Below, in pieces: positions 16,553-26,272 of a stretch of 64,000 nt of DNA. The translations under genes were made by a program, and so were the position numbers. The DNA comes from Flavobacteriaceae bacterium MAR_2010_72 (GTDB lineage: Bacteria; Bacteroidota; Bacteroidia; Flavobacteriales; Flavobacteriaceae). The stretch lies in contig QXCW01000002.1 of assembly GCA_003550275.1 (NCBI GenBank), forward strand, positions 1,922,001-1,986,000, given 5' to 3'. The notes below the pieces were generated by a model. It ran no database searches. It was not told where the DNA came from and was given only the letters and a program-made list of their open reading frames with translations. Numbering within the stretch: position 1 is the first letter of the stretch; every line of letters begins with the position of its first letter.

Positions 16553-18181
16553 ATGGACATCAACTTCAATAAAAATGAAGATCATAATAAACTCTTGTTA
16601 TCCGATTTACGTCGACGTCTTTCCAAAGTAAAACTTGGAGGTGGACAAAAAAGCATCGATAAACACCGCGCAAAAGGTAAAATGACTGCTCGAGAACGTA
16701 TTGATTACCTTTTAGATTCAAAGTCAAAATCTATTGAGATCGGAGCTTTTGCTGGAGAAGACTTATATAAAGAACATGGTGGTTGTCCATCGGGTGGTGT
16801 AGTTGTTAAAATTGGATATATCAAAGGAAAACAATGCATGGTTGTTGCCAACGATGCCACGGTGAAAGCAGGCGCTTGGTTTCCTATTACCGCCAAAAAG
16901 AATTTACGTGCTCAAGAAATTGCTATAGAAAACAAATTACCTATCATCTATTTGGTAGATTCTGCGGGAGTTTATTTGCCTATGCAAGATGAAATTTTCC
17001 CAGACAAAGAACACTTTGGGCGAATTTTTAGAAATAATGCCATTATGAGCAGCATGGGTATTACCCAGATTGCGGCAGTTATGGGAAGTTGTGTTGCAGG
17101 AGGTGCTTATTTACCTATTATGAGTGACGAAGCTCTTATAGTAGATAAAACAGGTAGTATCTTTTTGGCAGGAAGCTATTTAGTGAAAGCTGCCATAGGA
17201 GAAACCATTGATAATGAAACTTTGGGAGGGGCAACAACACACTGCGAAATTTCGGGCGTAACAGATTATAAGGCGAAGGATGATCAAGATGCATTAGACA
17301 CTATTAAAAATATTATTGATAAAATTGGTGATTATGACAAAGCAGGCTTCAACAGAATCAAACCAATAAAGCCTGTTGAAAACCAAGATGATATTTATGG
17401 AATTATCCCCAAATCACGCGCCGATCAATATGACATGTATGAAATCATCAAACGGTTAGTGGATAATTCTGAATTTGATGAGTACAAGGCTGGTTATGGC
17501 AAAACCATTATCACTGCTTATGCCAGAATTGATGGTTGGGCGGTAGGTATTGTTGCTAATCAACGTCAATTAGTAAAGACCAAAAAAAGGGAAATGCAGT
17601 TTGGAGGTGTTATTTACAACGATAGCGCAGATAAGGCTACGCGCTTTATTGCCAATTGTAATCAGAAAAAAATTCCTTTGGTGTTTTTGCAAGATGTCAC
17701 CGGATTTATGGTGGGTAGTAAAAGTGAACATGGTGGTATTATAAAGGATGGCGCAAAAATGGTGAATGCTGTAAGCAATAGTATAGTACCTAAATTTACA
17801 GTTGTCATAGGAAATAGTTACGGCGCTGGAAATTATGCTATGTGTGGTAAGGCTTATGATCCAAGGCTAATCATTGCTTGGCCAAGTGCAGAACTAGCTG
17901 TAATGAGTGGAAATTCTGCAGCAAAAGTGTTATTACAAATTGAAACGGCTTCTTTAAAGAAAAAAGGAGAAACTATAACCAAAGAAAAAGAGGAAGAGCT
18001 TTTCAATAAAATTAAAGATAGATATGATGCTCAAGTATCTCCTTATTATGCAGCAGCTAGATTATGGACTGACGCTATTATTGACCCTTTAGATACCAGA
18101 ACTTGGATAAGTATGGGTATTGAAGCTGCTAATCACGCTCCTATTGAGAAAAAATTTAACATGGGTGTTTTACAGGTTTAA
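16553..18181 (+). CDS. Acyl-CoA carboxylase beta subunit (carboxyltransferase; methylcrotonyl- or propionyl-CoA type)
   Basis: 542 residues from the ATG at 16553 (MDINFNKNEDHNK). The N-half has KGKMTARERIDYLLD and MGSCVAGGAYLPIMSDEA, forming an acyl-CoA oxyanion hole; the C-half has FLQDVTGFMVG, GNSYGAGNYAMCGKAYDP and AWPSAELAVMSG, the carboxybiotin side. This is the fused two-domain form that transfers carboxyl from biotin to an acyl-CoA. The overall pattern is closest to the methylcrotonyl-CoA carboxylase beta group used in leucine degradation, but substrate cannot be fixed. The biotin carboxylase/BCCP partner is not encoded in this window. Confidence 0.88.
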   Translation: MDINFNKNEDHNKLLLSDLRRRLSKVKLGGGQKSIDKHRAKGKMTARERIDYLLDSKSKSIEIGAFAGEDLYKEHGGCPSGGVVVKIGYIKGKQCMVVANDATVKAGAWFPITAKKNLRAQEIAIENKLPIIYLVDSAGVYLPMQDEIFPDKEHFGRIFRNNAIMSSMGITQIAAVMGSCVAGGAYLPIMSDEALIVDKTGSIFLAGSYLVKAAIGETIDNETLGGATTHCEISGVTDYKAKDDQDALDTIKNIIDKIGDYDKAGFNRIKPIKPVENQDDIYGIIPKSRADQYDMYEIIKRLVDNSEFDEYKAGYGKTIITAYARIDGWAVGIVANQRQLVKTKKREMQFGGVIYNDSADKATRFIANCNQKKIPLVFLQDVTGFMVGSKSEHGGIIKDGAKMVNAVSNSIVPKFTVVIGNSYGAGNYAMCGKAYDPRLIIAWPSAELAVMSGNSAAKVLLQIETASLKKKGETITKEKEEELFNKIKDRYDAQVSPYYAAARLWTDAIIDPLDTRTWISMGIEAANHAPIEKKFNMGVLQV

Positions 18182-18255
18182 CGAATAGCTATTTATTGAG
18201 TAGTTCTTTTCAGTATTATTTGACAACTGACTTCATTTTTGTTAGGAATTATTAA

Positions 18256-19593
18256 CTAATTGCCTTGGTGAGATTTTATTCGAGGTACTGTTAATAATTG
18301 GGTTTGACGACCATTGACATATCTAAACCCATCCTCACCGAAAAAGCCAGCTTCTTCCAGCATTATTCGTATGTCACGATTCCATTCTGGGATATTGACG
18401 GTTGTATTTAATTCAATTGCATAAACAGTATTTTGGAACAATTGATAGTCCCCGTTACCTTCTACTCCATTCTGCGAGTCCCACATGCCAATAGTTGGGC
18501 CTGACGAGTGCCCGTAACTCCCTAAAGGGTGCGTGTAAATCGAAGGTCTTAACCCTAACTTTTTAGCCTCATTTAATGATTTAAGCAAAATTTCATTGCC
18601 TGTTTTTCCTTCAATAAAATTACGGGTTAAAACATCTTGAAGCTTATTCCCTTCCTTTAAGGCATTTACTAAAAATTTTGGAGGTTCAATTTCATTAGGT
18701 TTTAGAACATAAGCCAATTCTTGACAATCTGTATTCAAACGCAAATACGTAATACCAAAATCACAATGCAACAAATCACCTGGCAATATAATTGTTTGAT
18801 CTGGGCGATCTGAAAACGAATATAAATGCCCTTTCAAGTCTTCACTAGAACGCTGCACATCTACAGTTGGATGAAACCAAGTATTTAGTCCCAAATCGGT
18901 TACTTTTTGCCGCATCCACCATTCAACATCAGATGTAGTTGTAACTCCAGGGGTTATAACTTTTTCAGAAAAAGCTTCAGAAATGATGTCATGGGTCAAA
19001 TCAACCAACTGCCTATAAATTATCATTTCACGTTCTGTTCTTGTTTCTATCCAACCTATTGCCAGTTTTTCGGCTGAAACGACTCTATCCTTATAATTCG
19101 CTGGTAAAAACTGCATGAATTCGTCATAATCTGTTTTATCCAGTCCGTCTGCAATATTAAAATTCTTAGAATAGTTTAACGCAATTGTATTAGGATTGCG
19201 CTCTTCTATCAGCTTCATCAATGCTTTCCATTGATTGGGTTCTTCATCATTATTCCAAGCTGATATTATATTCTCACCTAAATTATAACGTGCAACAGCT
19301 AATTTTTCAATTGTATTTTTCTCTTTATTCCTGTAAAAAACGATAATTGTTCTTCGTCTAGCATTTAGCCATGTAGCTGGCAAGATGGTTTTTAAAACGG
19401 GGTCTTCATTATATTCCCTAGAAATTAACACCCACATATCAATATTGGTTTTGTCCATTAACTTTGGCAACAAATGGTTTAATCTATCAGCCAAAATATC
19501 ATCAATTAGTTCTGCTCTTTCCTTTTCTGAAAGAATTTGTTGCGAAGTCCCCGTAAATGAAAGGAATAAAATAAGAATCCAAATGTGTTTCAT
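18256..19593 (-). CDS. Secreted M24 family metallopeptidase (aminopeptidase P-like)
   Basis: 445 residues with a signal peptide (about 1-18, LILFLSFTGTSQQ). An N-terminal creatinase-like domain (about 30-190) precedes a pita-bread catalytic domain. The five metal ligands can be placed in LLHCDFGITY (D), RLNTDCQEL (D), SYGHSSGPTIG (H), AIELNTTV (E) and MLEEAGFF (E). M24 enzymes of this kind remove N-terminal residues next to proline. The signal peptide means a periplasmic or extracellular site, which suggests peptide scavenging. It is convergent with the carboxylase gene and has a TATATTTC -7-like element at 19620-19627 on the minus strand. Confidence 0.88.
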   Translation of the reverse strand: MKHIWILILFLSFTGTSQQILSEKERAELIDDILADRLNHLLPKLMDKTNIDMWVLISREYNEDPVLKTILPATWLNARRRTIIVFYRNKEKNTIEKLAVARYNLGENIISAWNNDEEPNQWKALMKLIEERNPNTIALNYSKNFNIADGLDKTDYDEFMQFLPANYKDRVVSAEKLAIGWIETRTEREMIIYRQLVDLTHDIISEAFSEKVITPGVTTTSDVEWWMRQKVTDLGLNTWFHPTVDVQRSSEDLKGHLYSFSDRPDQTIILPGDLLHCDFGITYLRLNTDCQELAYVLKPNEIEPPKFLVNALKEGNKLQDVLTRNFIEGKTGNEILLKSLNEAKKLGLRPSIYTHPLGSYGHSSGPTIGMWDSQNGVEGNGDYQLFQNTVYAIELNTTVNIPEWNRDIRIMLEEAGFFGEDGFRYVNGRQTQLLTVPRIKSHQGN

Positions 19594-19733
19594 AGCATGC
19601 TGATTAGAATATTAAAATTGAAATATACCTATTTTCAATCACAATCTAAATTAGTCATGGCAATTAATTCATGTTTAGTTATATGACTAATATTTTGTAT
19701 CTTAACTACTGTAAATCATTACATCATTTTATT

Positions 19734-20156
19734 ATGGGAAAAATAAAGTCACTTAACAAATGGGCCAATGCCCATACCTATCTACCATTAGATATTTTGC
19801 GGATGGCCTTGGGCGTCTTTTTATTTATGAAAGGAATTAATTTTATGGGTAACAGTCAAATGCTTGTTGAACTTTTTGCGCCGTTTAAAAATATGGCAGG
19901 TGGTATGATTATGATACATTATGTTGCGCCAGCTCACTTTATAGGAGGCATTTTAATTGTTTTTGGGTTACTTACGCGCTGGGCAATTATAGGTCAATTA
20001 CCTATTTTAATTGGTGCAATAGCAATAAATTTTGCTGGGGAAATGGACACAACCAACTTATTGCTCGCGAGTATCACATTTTTGGTTTGTGTGTTCTTTT
20101 TGTTTTATGGTTCAGGAAAACGTTCGGCCGATTATTACTTCAAAATGCAGCAATAA
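19734..20156 (+). CDS. DoxX family membrane protein
   Basis: About 140 residues from the ATG at 19734 (MGKIKSLNKWANAH). The frame extends 21 codons further up to a start at 19671, but that extension is not DoxX-like. Four hydrophobic helices are visible: ILRMALGVFLFMKGINFM, AHFIGGILIVFGLLTRWAII, QLPILIGAIAINFA and LLLASITFLVCVFFLFYG. DoxX proteins are small inner-membrane proteins linked to quinone oxidoreduction or oxidative-stress complexes in some species; the role here is unknown. The gene is convergent with menE, 15 bp apart. Confidence 0.85.
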   Translation: MGKIKSLNKWANAHTYLPLDILRMALGVFLFMKGINFMGNSQMLVELFAPFKNMAGGMIMIHYVAPAHFIGGILIVFGLLTRWAIIGQLPILIGAIAINFAGEMDTTNLLLASITFLVCVFFLFYGSGKRSADYYFKMQQ

Positions 20157-20171
20157 GGTTTAAATGTCCTG

Positions 20172-21239
20172 CTATTTATTAGCTAAAGCTAGTTTTAAAG
20201 TCTCATTGCGTTTAATTTTTCCAGTAGGTGTCATTTTGAACTTTTGAACTGCATATATTGCTTTTGGAGTTTCAAACTTTTCCAAGCCTCCAAAGACATC
20301 AGGGCTTAAAGTATTGTTATCGCTTTCTATTATCAGAACTAATTGTTCTCCCAGCTTTTCGTCTGGTTCCGAAGCTATAAAAAACTGTTGATTAATCTTT
20401 CCTCTTAACTTTTCCTCAATCTGTTCAGGAAACATCTTGATACCACCAGAATTTATCACATTATCGAAGCGACCTAGCCATTGAAATTCTGTTTCAGAAT
20501 GTAGTTTAACAATATCATTAGTTACAACTTTCACTTCTGAAATTGCTGGCGCATCTATAACCAAACAACCACGATCGTCTTGAGATAAACTAACTCCTGG
20601 TAGTGCTTTAAAGTAAGTAGAAATTTTAGTTTGATTGATTGGTTTTAAGGCAATGTGCGTAGCCGTTTCAGTCATACCATAAGTCGCAAACACTTTGGTT
20701 TGAATGTTTTTTGTCATTTCAATAAGTTGGGGAGACACCAAAGATCCACCTACAATCATAACTTTTACGTTCTGCAAATAATTAAGCGTAGATTTAAGCT
20801 GCATGGGGAGCATTGCCGCAAAATGATATGTCTTGTCATAATCAAAAATAGGTTGTGAAGTGGGTTCAACCATATCGATTTCAAGACCCAAAATCATGGC
20901 CCTGACCAGCATCATTTTTCCTGCTATAAAATTAGTAGGCAAACAGTGTAATGCCGTTTGTCCGGGCTCTAGTTGTAAATAATTGCCCGTCGCTATCGCA
21001 GAGTTTACCATAACTTGTTTACTCAAATGCATCACCTTGGGCTGACCCGTAGACCCTGAAGTATTGACTACAATATAATCTTTATCATCCAACCAATCCA
21101 ACAGAAAATTACCAATGGTTCTTTCATAATACACACCTTCTTTCACGAGACTATAAGCGACTTCTTTTAACTCTTCATGTGAGTAATTTGTATTGTTAAG
21201 TTTAAATTTTAAATGAATTTTATCAAAGCTCGGTATCAT
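20172..21239 (-). CDS. menE: o-Succinylbenzoate-CoA ligase (AMP-forming)
   Basis: 355 residues from the ATG at 21239; a GTG three codons upstream is less likely. An adenylate-forming enzyme: the phosphate loop is VNTSGSTGQPKVM, the adenine-binding segment is VFATYGMTETATH, the hinge-adjacent GRFDNVINSGGIKMFP is present, and the catalytic lysine is in TPTGKIKRNETLKL. MenE activates o-succinylbenzoate to its CoA thioester for MenB. It is about 100 residues shorter than the E. coli enzyme, mostly at the N-terminus, a length I regard as usual for flavobacteria. The men context in the same region makes MenE more likely than a generic acyl-CoA ligase. Confidence 0.85.
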   Translation of the reverse strand: MIPSFDKIHLKFKLNNTNYSHEELKEVAYSLVKEGVYYERTIGNFLLDWLDDKDYIVVNTSGSTGQPKVMHLSKQVMVNSAIATGNYLQLEPGQTALHCLPTNFIAGKMMLVRAMILGLEIDMVEPTSQPIFDYDKTYHFAAMLPMQLKSTLNYLQNVKVMIVGGSLVSPQLIEMTKNIQTKVFATYGMTETATHIALKPINQTKISTYFKALPGVSLSQDDRGCLVIDAPAISEVKVVTNDIVKLHSETEFQWLGRFDNVINSGGIKMFPEQIEEKLRGKINQQFFIASEPDEKLGEQLVLIIESDNNTLSPDVFGGLEKFETPKAIYAVQKFKMTPTGKIKRNETLKLALANK

Positions 21240-21317
21240 TTTTGGCACACTATTAGATGAAATAAAATTATACTATTTTTAACGATTCGAAGTTAAAAAT
21301 TAATATTAAAATATAGT

Positions 21318-21325
21318 TATATTTG
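21318..21325 (+). promoter_or_regulatory. -7 box (TATATTTG) of the DUF3857 gene pair
   Basis: An exact TAnnTTTG match, 18 bp before the ATG at 21344. It covers the TTG at 21323, which therefore is not the start codon. Confidence 0.62.
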
Positions 21326-21343
21326 GAAATTAAGTTAGAATCT

Positions 21344-23227
21344 ATGAAGAGAGCCCTTTTTGTTCTATTGAGTTTGCCCTTAATTGCATTCTCACAAGAC
21401 TTTTCAAACGAAGATTATATCTATCTCAAACGTCACGAAAACATAAAAATTGAATTATCTAATCACAAGTTTGATATTGCCAAACACGTTTCAGAACAGG
21501 CGCAATATTTAACTTCAAAAAAACTCTATTTTGCAAATGAAGTGATGCATTTTGATAGTTTTACTTCTATTGAAAACGTTGAAGCCTATACTTATTTACC
21601 GAAATTTGACAAAAAAATCAATGTCGATTATATCGAAACTAAACGTGAATTTGACAACGGTGTTTTTTATAGTGACCAAGAAGCCAAACATTTCACGTTT
21701 CCAGCTGTAACCGAAGGCGCAATTACAAATCTAAATTATACCGAAGTCATTAAGGATCCTCATTTTTTGGGAATGTTCAGGTTTGGTACCTATGTACCCA
21801 CAAAACATGCACAACTCTCGATTGAGTTTCCTAAAAATGTCACCATTGGTTATATTGATTTCAATACAGAAGGTATCAATTTAGACTTTAAAAAAGAGTC
21901 CCTAACCGATAGCAATAAATATACATGGACCGTAGATAATCTTAAAGGTTTCGAAGGTGAAGAAGGTTCAGAATCGGTATTGTATTACTTACCACATATC
22001 ATTGTTTATATTAAAAGCTATGAGGAAAATGGCAAAGTACACAACGTACTCAACGATACTAAAGATTTGTATAAATGGTACGCTTCTTTGGTAAAACAAA
22101 TCGACACCAATGCCCTCGAAAAGGTCTATGCTATTGCGGATAATGTGACCAAAAATATTTCAACCAAACGTGAAAAAGCCGAAGCCATTTTTAATTGGGT
22201 ACAAAATAACATTACTTATGTAGCCTTTGAAGATGGATTGGGCGGATTCATACCTCGAGGAGCTGCAAGTGTTTGTGACAAACGCTATGGTGACTGTAAA
22301 GACATGGCTAATTTGCTCTACGAGATGCTCAATCATGTTGGAATTACCTCGTATAGAACTTGGATCGGCACGAGAGATCGTCACTATTCTTATCGAGAAG
22401 TACCAACACCTATTGTTGACAACCACATGATAAATACAGTAATAATAGACAATGACACTATTTTTTTAGATGCTACTGATAGTTATGTGCCTTTTGGAAT
22501 GCCAAGTGCCTTTACTCAAACTAAAGAAGCCCTTTTAGGTATTGATGATCAAACTTTTAAAATTATTACTGTTCCAACTCAAAAGCCAGAACAAAGCCTT
22601 TCCAAGATTACAAGTTTAATGACCTTAAATGATGAAACCCTTAATGTGTCTGAAGAACGACAACTCACAGGGTATGATAAAGTAGATTTCATTTCAGATT
22701 ACACGTTTAAAAAAGCTGATAAAACAGAAGAAGAATTCTTAAATACTACTCTAGCTTTAGGAAACAATAAAACCAAGTATAACAACATAAAGAAAACCAA
22801 TTTCGACAATAAAAACTCTGCTTTGGTAATTAGCTACGACTTAAATATCGAAAATTACGCAAAGTCTATTGGTGGTAAATACTATGTTAATTTAAACATC
22901 GATCGTACCTTATCACAAAGTAATATTGATACTAAAGACAGAAAGTATAGTAAAAAAATTGACCACAAATTTAAGAAGGAGTTTACGACCACTTTTACAA
23001 TTCCTGACAGATTTAAAGCTAGTTATATTCCAGAAACACTTTCATTTGAGCATCAGGACTATGGCTTTAAAATATCGTATTCAACTGAAGGCTCTAAAGT
23101 AATTCAGCATAAAGCTATTTATGTCAACACTTTAAGTGTAAAAAATAAAGATTTCGAGTCATGGAATGACTTCATAAAAAGCCTTATAAAAGCCTACAAA
23201 AAAAGTATAATCATAGAACAACTATAA
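21344..23227 (+). CDS. Secreted DUF3857 / transglutaminase-like domain protein (catalytic triad intact)
   Basis: 627 residues from the ATG at 21344 (MKRALFVLLSLPLIAFSQ, a signal peptide). A DUF3857 beta-sandwich occupies about residues 30-250, then a transglutaminase-like core (about 260-380), then a C-terminal beta-rich DUF3858-like region. The Cys-His-Asp triad can be placed at C318 (YGDCKDMAN), H361 (VDNHMIN) and D376 (FLDATD), so it could be an active peptidase or transamidase, probably periplasmic. No substrate is known. It overlaps the next gene by one base (TAATG), and the two proteins share domain layout. Confidence 0.88.
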   Translation: MKRALFVLLSLPLIAFSQDFSNEDYIYLKRHENIKIELSNHKFDIAKHVSEQAQYLTSKKLYFANEVMHFDSFTSIENVEAYTYLPKFDKKINVDYIETKREFDNGVFYSDQEAKHFTFPAVTEGAITNLNYTEVIKDPHFLGMFRFGTYVPTKHAQLSIEFPKNVTIGYIDFNTEGINLDFKKESLTDSNKYTWTVDNLKGFEGEEGSESVLYYLPHIIVYIKSYEENGKVHNVLNDTKDLYKWYASLVKQIDTNALEKVYAIADNVTKNISTKREKAEAIFNWVQNNITYVAFEDGLGGFIPRGAASVCDKRYGDCKDMANLLYEMLNHVGITSYRTWIGTRDRHYSYREVPTPIVDNHMINTVIIDNDTIFLDATDSYVPFGMPSAFTQTKEALLGIDDQTFKIITVPTQKPEQSLSKITSLMTLNDETLNVSEERQLTGYDKVDFISDYTFKKADKTEEEFLNTTLALGNNKTKYNNIKKTNFDNKNSALVISYDLNIENYAKSIGGKYYVNLNIDRTLSQSNIDTKDRKYSKKIDHKFKKEFTTTFTIPDRFKASYIPETLSFEHQDYGFKISYSTEGSKVIQHKAIYVNTLSVKNKDFESWNDFIKSLIKAYKKSIIIEQL

Positions 23228-25158
23228 TGATAAAGAACCTAATTTTCGCTCTATTCCTAGCGACAACAACTTGCTTTTCCCAAAACTATACATCGTACGA
23301 TTGGAGTGCAATACCAGAGCATCATAAATTAACTAAAGAAGATTTAAAGGAATCCTCTGTAGGCATTTTAAAAAAACACATTGTTGAATTTAAAACTAGC
23401 GTTTTGTCACCAGAACCTAGGTGTTTTGAGACAGAACATACGATTACGCGAGTGAATGACGATAAAGGGATTGCACGACATAATACGGTTTATATTCCAA
23501 TGTATGGTGTGAAATCACTTATTGATGTTAAAGCACGAACTATAAACGCTAAAGGACAGGTAACACTTCTAAACAAAGACAATATAAAAGAAGTTAAAAA
23601 TGTCGAGGAGTATGGTGATTTTAAAATCTTCGCCATTGAAGGTGTCGAAAAAAACTCCGAAATTGAAGTACTTTACACCGTTGAAAAAGAGTTCGATATT
23701 TTTGGTTCTGAAACGCTTCAATCTAATTATCTTATAAAAGACGCTCAATTTCTGATCATTCCTGGCAGTCTTGAGTACGACATCAAAGCTTATCGAACCA
23801 ATGCAGAATTTAAAGATGTCACTGTGGATGGAAACACAGCTAAACTTTTGCAATTAAAAGATATTCCAGCAATAGTTGAAGAAGAATATGCTACACCTAA
23901 TGCCAACAAAATAGAGGTCGCTTACCAATGTTATCCAACAGGTCAATCCTTTACACAAGACATGTTTTGGGCCAACGTCTCCAATAATGTAGGCTCTAAA
24001 TTCTTTCCAGAAACGGTGGCTAGCCAAATTGAAAGTGATTTAGTGTTGATTACTGAAGGAAAACAAGAATTGTCTAATTTTGAAAAGGCTTCGAGAGTAG
24101 ATAATTTTATCAAAACAAATTTTACAATTGTTAAAAATAATAATGCAGAGCTGACCAACATTGACTACATTTTAAAAAACAGATCTGCGAGTGATTATGG
24201 CATCCTTAAAGCATATGGTCATTATTTAAAAGCGCTTAATGTACCTTACGAAATTGTCATCACAGCCAATCGATTTCAGTTTAAATTTGATCCAGAGTTC
24301 TTTATTCCCAATATGTTGCGGGATTTTCTAATTTATCTTCCGACCGAAAAAAAATATATTGCACCTGATCGCATTGAAAATCGTGTAGCTGAAGCTCCTT
24401 TTAATATTCTTGGTAATTACGGCATGTTCATTAACAGTGATTATAACTACTATTTTCATAAAATTGATCAAGAAGATCCTAATTACAGTAGAATCTACCG
24501 ACAAATGGATATCGATTTTGAAAATGAATTCGAGCATGTTTCGGTTAAAGAATACCAAGAATATTATGGTCATTGGTCTGAAACCAACAGAGCTGTATTA
24601 ACACTTTCATCAGAACAAGGCATAAAAGAGTTTCAGGATTACCTAACAGGTTCAGGAATTGAGGATAAGGAAATTGTGGAATATGAACTAGAAAATACTG
24701 ATATTAATCAAATAGAATATAACAAACCTTTTATTGTCAAGTCAAAAATCACTTCAGAATCCTTGCTTGAAGATGCTGGAGATCGTTATATTTTTGAAGT
24801 TGGAAAGGTGATTGGTATACAAAGCGAACTGTATCAGGAAACCAAGCGCGTTAACCCTATTGAGATGCAGTATCCAAATCAATACGATTATACGATTACT
24901 GTTAACATTCCTGAAGGCTATGAGGTTGAAGGTTTGAGTTCGTTGGTTATTGATAAAAGCTACTCATCTGAAAGTGGCGATAAAATCTGCAAGTTTGAAT
25001 CAAACTACAAAATGGATGGAAACAAACTTGTTATCACCATTCAAGAGTTTTACAAATCCCATGAATATGATTTGGCGCGTTATGAAGAATTTAGAAATGT
25101 CATCAACGCGGCTTCAGATTTTAATAAAGCGGCCGTCCTCATCAAGGCTAAAGAGTAA
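23227..25158 (+). CDS. Secreted DUF3857 domain protein with a degenerate transglutaminase domain
   Basis: 643 residues with a signal peptide (about 1-18, LIFALFLATTTCFSQ), then a DUF3857 domain, a transglutaminase-like core and a C-terminal beta domain, as in the gene just upstream. At the position of the catalytic cysteine the motif reads SDYGILKAYGHYL with Y324 instead of Cys. The downstream His is also not seen where DNHMIN occurs in the neighbour; the segment reads LRDFLIYLPTEKKYIAPD, with only the last Asp retained. It is therefore probably a non-catalytic partner of the upstream protein. The coupled one-base overlap supports equimolar production. This is inference. Confidence 0.82.
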   Translation: MIKNLIFALFLATTTCFSQNYTSYDWSAIPEHHKLTKEDLKESSVGILKKHIVEFKTSVLSPEPRCFETEHTITRVNDDKGIARHNTVYIPMYGVKSLIDVKARTINAKGQVTLLNKDNIKEVKNVEEYGDFKIFAIEGVEKNSEIEVLYTVEKEFDIFGSETLQSNYLIKDAQFLIIPGSLEYDIKAYRTNAEFKDVTVDGNTAKLLQLKDIPAIVEEEYATPNANKIEVAYQCYPTGQSFTQDMFWANVSNNVGSKFFPETVASQIESDLVLITEGKQELSNFEKASRVDNFIKTNFTIVKNNNAELTNIDYILKNRSASDYGILKAYGHYLKALNVPYEIVITANRFQFKFDPEFFIPNMLRDFLIYLPTEKKYIAPDRIENRVAEAPFNILGNYGMFINSDYNYYFHKIDQEDPNYSRIYRQMDIDFENEFEHVSVKEYQEYYGHWSETNRAVLTLSSEQGIKEFQDYLTGSGIEDKEIVEYELENTDINQIEYNKPFIVKSKITSESLLEDAGDRYIFEVGKVIGIQSELYQETKRVNPIEMQYPNQYDYTITVNIPEGYEVEGLSSLVIDKSYSSESGDKICKFESNYKMDGNKLVITIQEFYKSHEYDLARYEEFRNVINAASDFNKAAVLIKAKE

Positions 25159-25162
25159 AAAT

Positions 25163-25303
25163 AAAAAAGGCTATCTAAAAAGGTTGTTATCTGTCAGTTC
25201 GAGCGCAGTCGAGAACTAACCAACTACTGATAATCAATAGGTTTCGACTGCGCTCAACCTGACAAAATCCAGTTTTTATTACTTTTTAGATAGCCTCTTT
25301 TTT
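25163..25303. repeat. Nested long hairpin between convergent genes, containing two inverted copies of an interspersed repeat
   Basis: The outer stem is AAAAAAGGCTATCTAAAAAG (25163-25182) paired with a complementary arm at 25282-25303, with one unpaired C. It can act as a bidirectional terminator for the DUF3857 pair and the CPBP protease gene. Inside it sit two inverted 26-base repeats at 25192-25217 (core GAGCGCAGTCGA) and 25239-25264 (core TCGACTGCGCTC), starting or ending with TGTCAG/CTGACA. A third copy is at 27347-27371. Short repeats of this kind are scattered between genes in many flavobacteria. Confidence 0.8.
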
Positions 25304-26270
25304 ATAGGTTTCCTATTTCGTTGATTTCTTCGTGAACTGTTTGTACTTCAACCCTTCCAAATAATTTATCTTTCCAATTATTCCATTTATACACTTTTGA
25401 AAAAATAAATAACAGTATCGGAAACACCACAAATACTGGCATAAAAATATCTATAAAACTTGCCTCCACAGGGTCTGACATGTCTTTAAGAATTGAGTGG
25501 GTTTGAAATGCCGTCCAGTCTGCAGTTACCAATAATGCTGTAAATAAGTTATTGGCAGCATGAAACCCTAAAGCCAGTTCCAAACCTTCATCCATAAGGG
25601 TCATAATCCCTAAAAACAAGCCTGTACCAATATAATACACCATAATAATATAGCCCAGTTTTTCAACTTCAGGATTAGAAATATGCAGCAAGCCAAAAAC
25701 CAAGGAGGTTGTAATAAGTGGTACCCAGCGTCTTTTGGTAATTACGCCAAGCCCCTGCATTAAATAGCCCCTAAACAAATATTCTTCAAAGCTAGTCTGC
25801 AAAGGCACTAAAATAATAGCGATTACACATAGAATTAAAAAGGGCTTTAAATTAAAGTTAAGCACGTAATCGTCTGGCGACATAAAATAATCGGCAATTA
25901 CCAATCCCGATGAAATAATTCCCCAGAAGAAAAACACAAACCAAAAACGTTTCCAATCGATACGCTTTCTGGTAGTGGTTAGTTGCAATATTGATTGTTT
26001 GTGTAAATATTTTACCGCCAATAACAAGCAAATCAATCCGCCTACAAAAGGTAACAAAATCAAAATGAGATTGAAATTGGACTCGAATAGAGACATAATA
26101 TAGTTGATGTCGTTAAGTCTTGACATATCAACCTCACCTTTTAATTGCTTGTAAGCTATTGCGGCGGCATGTGGCACCGAAAATATGAATACACCAGCAA
26201 TGGCAATGATTACTCCAACAATATATCTCCACCAGTCATGAAGACTTTTATAAGCTTGTTCTATATACAT
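25302..26270 (-). CDS. CPBP family intramembrane glutamic endopeptidase (Rce1-like)
   Basis: A 322-residue multi-pass membrane protein, about eight hydrophobic helices. The CPBP/Abi motifs are in order: FEEYLFRGYLMQGL (EExxxR), FGLLHISNPE (FxxxH) and LGFHAANNLF (HxxxN). These residues form the glutamate-based active site of Rce1-type proteases; bacterial substrates are mostly unknown. The start is 2 bp after the menC stop, so the two genes form one transcript. Some CPBP proteins act in bacteriocin immunity, but no bacteriocin gene is seen here. Confidence 0.9.
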   Translation of the reverse strand: MYIEQAYKSLHDWWRYIVGVIIAIAGVFIFSVPHAAAIAYKQLKGEVDMSRLNDINYIMSLFESNFNLILILLPFVGGLICLLLAVKYLHKQSILQLTTTRKRIDWKRFWFVFFFWGIISSGLVIADYFMSPDDYVLNFNLKPFLILCVIAIILVPLQTSFEEYLFRGYLMQGLGVITKRRWVPLITTSLVFGLLHISNPEVEKLGYIIMVYYIGTGLFLGIMTLMDEGLELALGFHAANNLFTALLVTADWTAFQTHSILKDMSDPVEASFIDIFMPVFVVFPILLFIFSKVYKWNNWKDKLFGRVEVQTVHEEINEIGNL

Positions 26271-26272
26271 AA

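Noticed and set aside
25302-26270. CPBP protease as a bacteriocin or phage-abortive immunity gene
   Set aside because: No toxin, bacteriocin or phage gene is adjacent; it is co-transcribed with menC.
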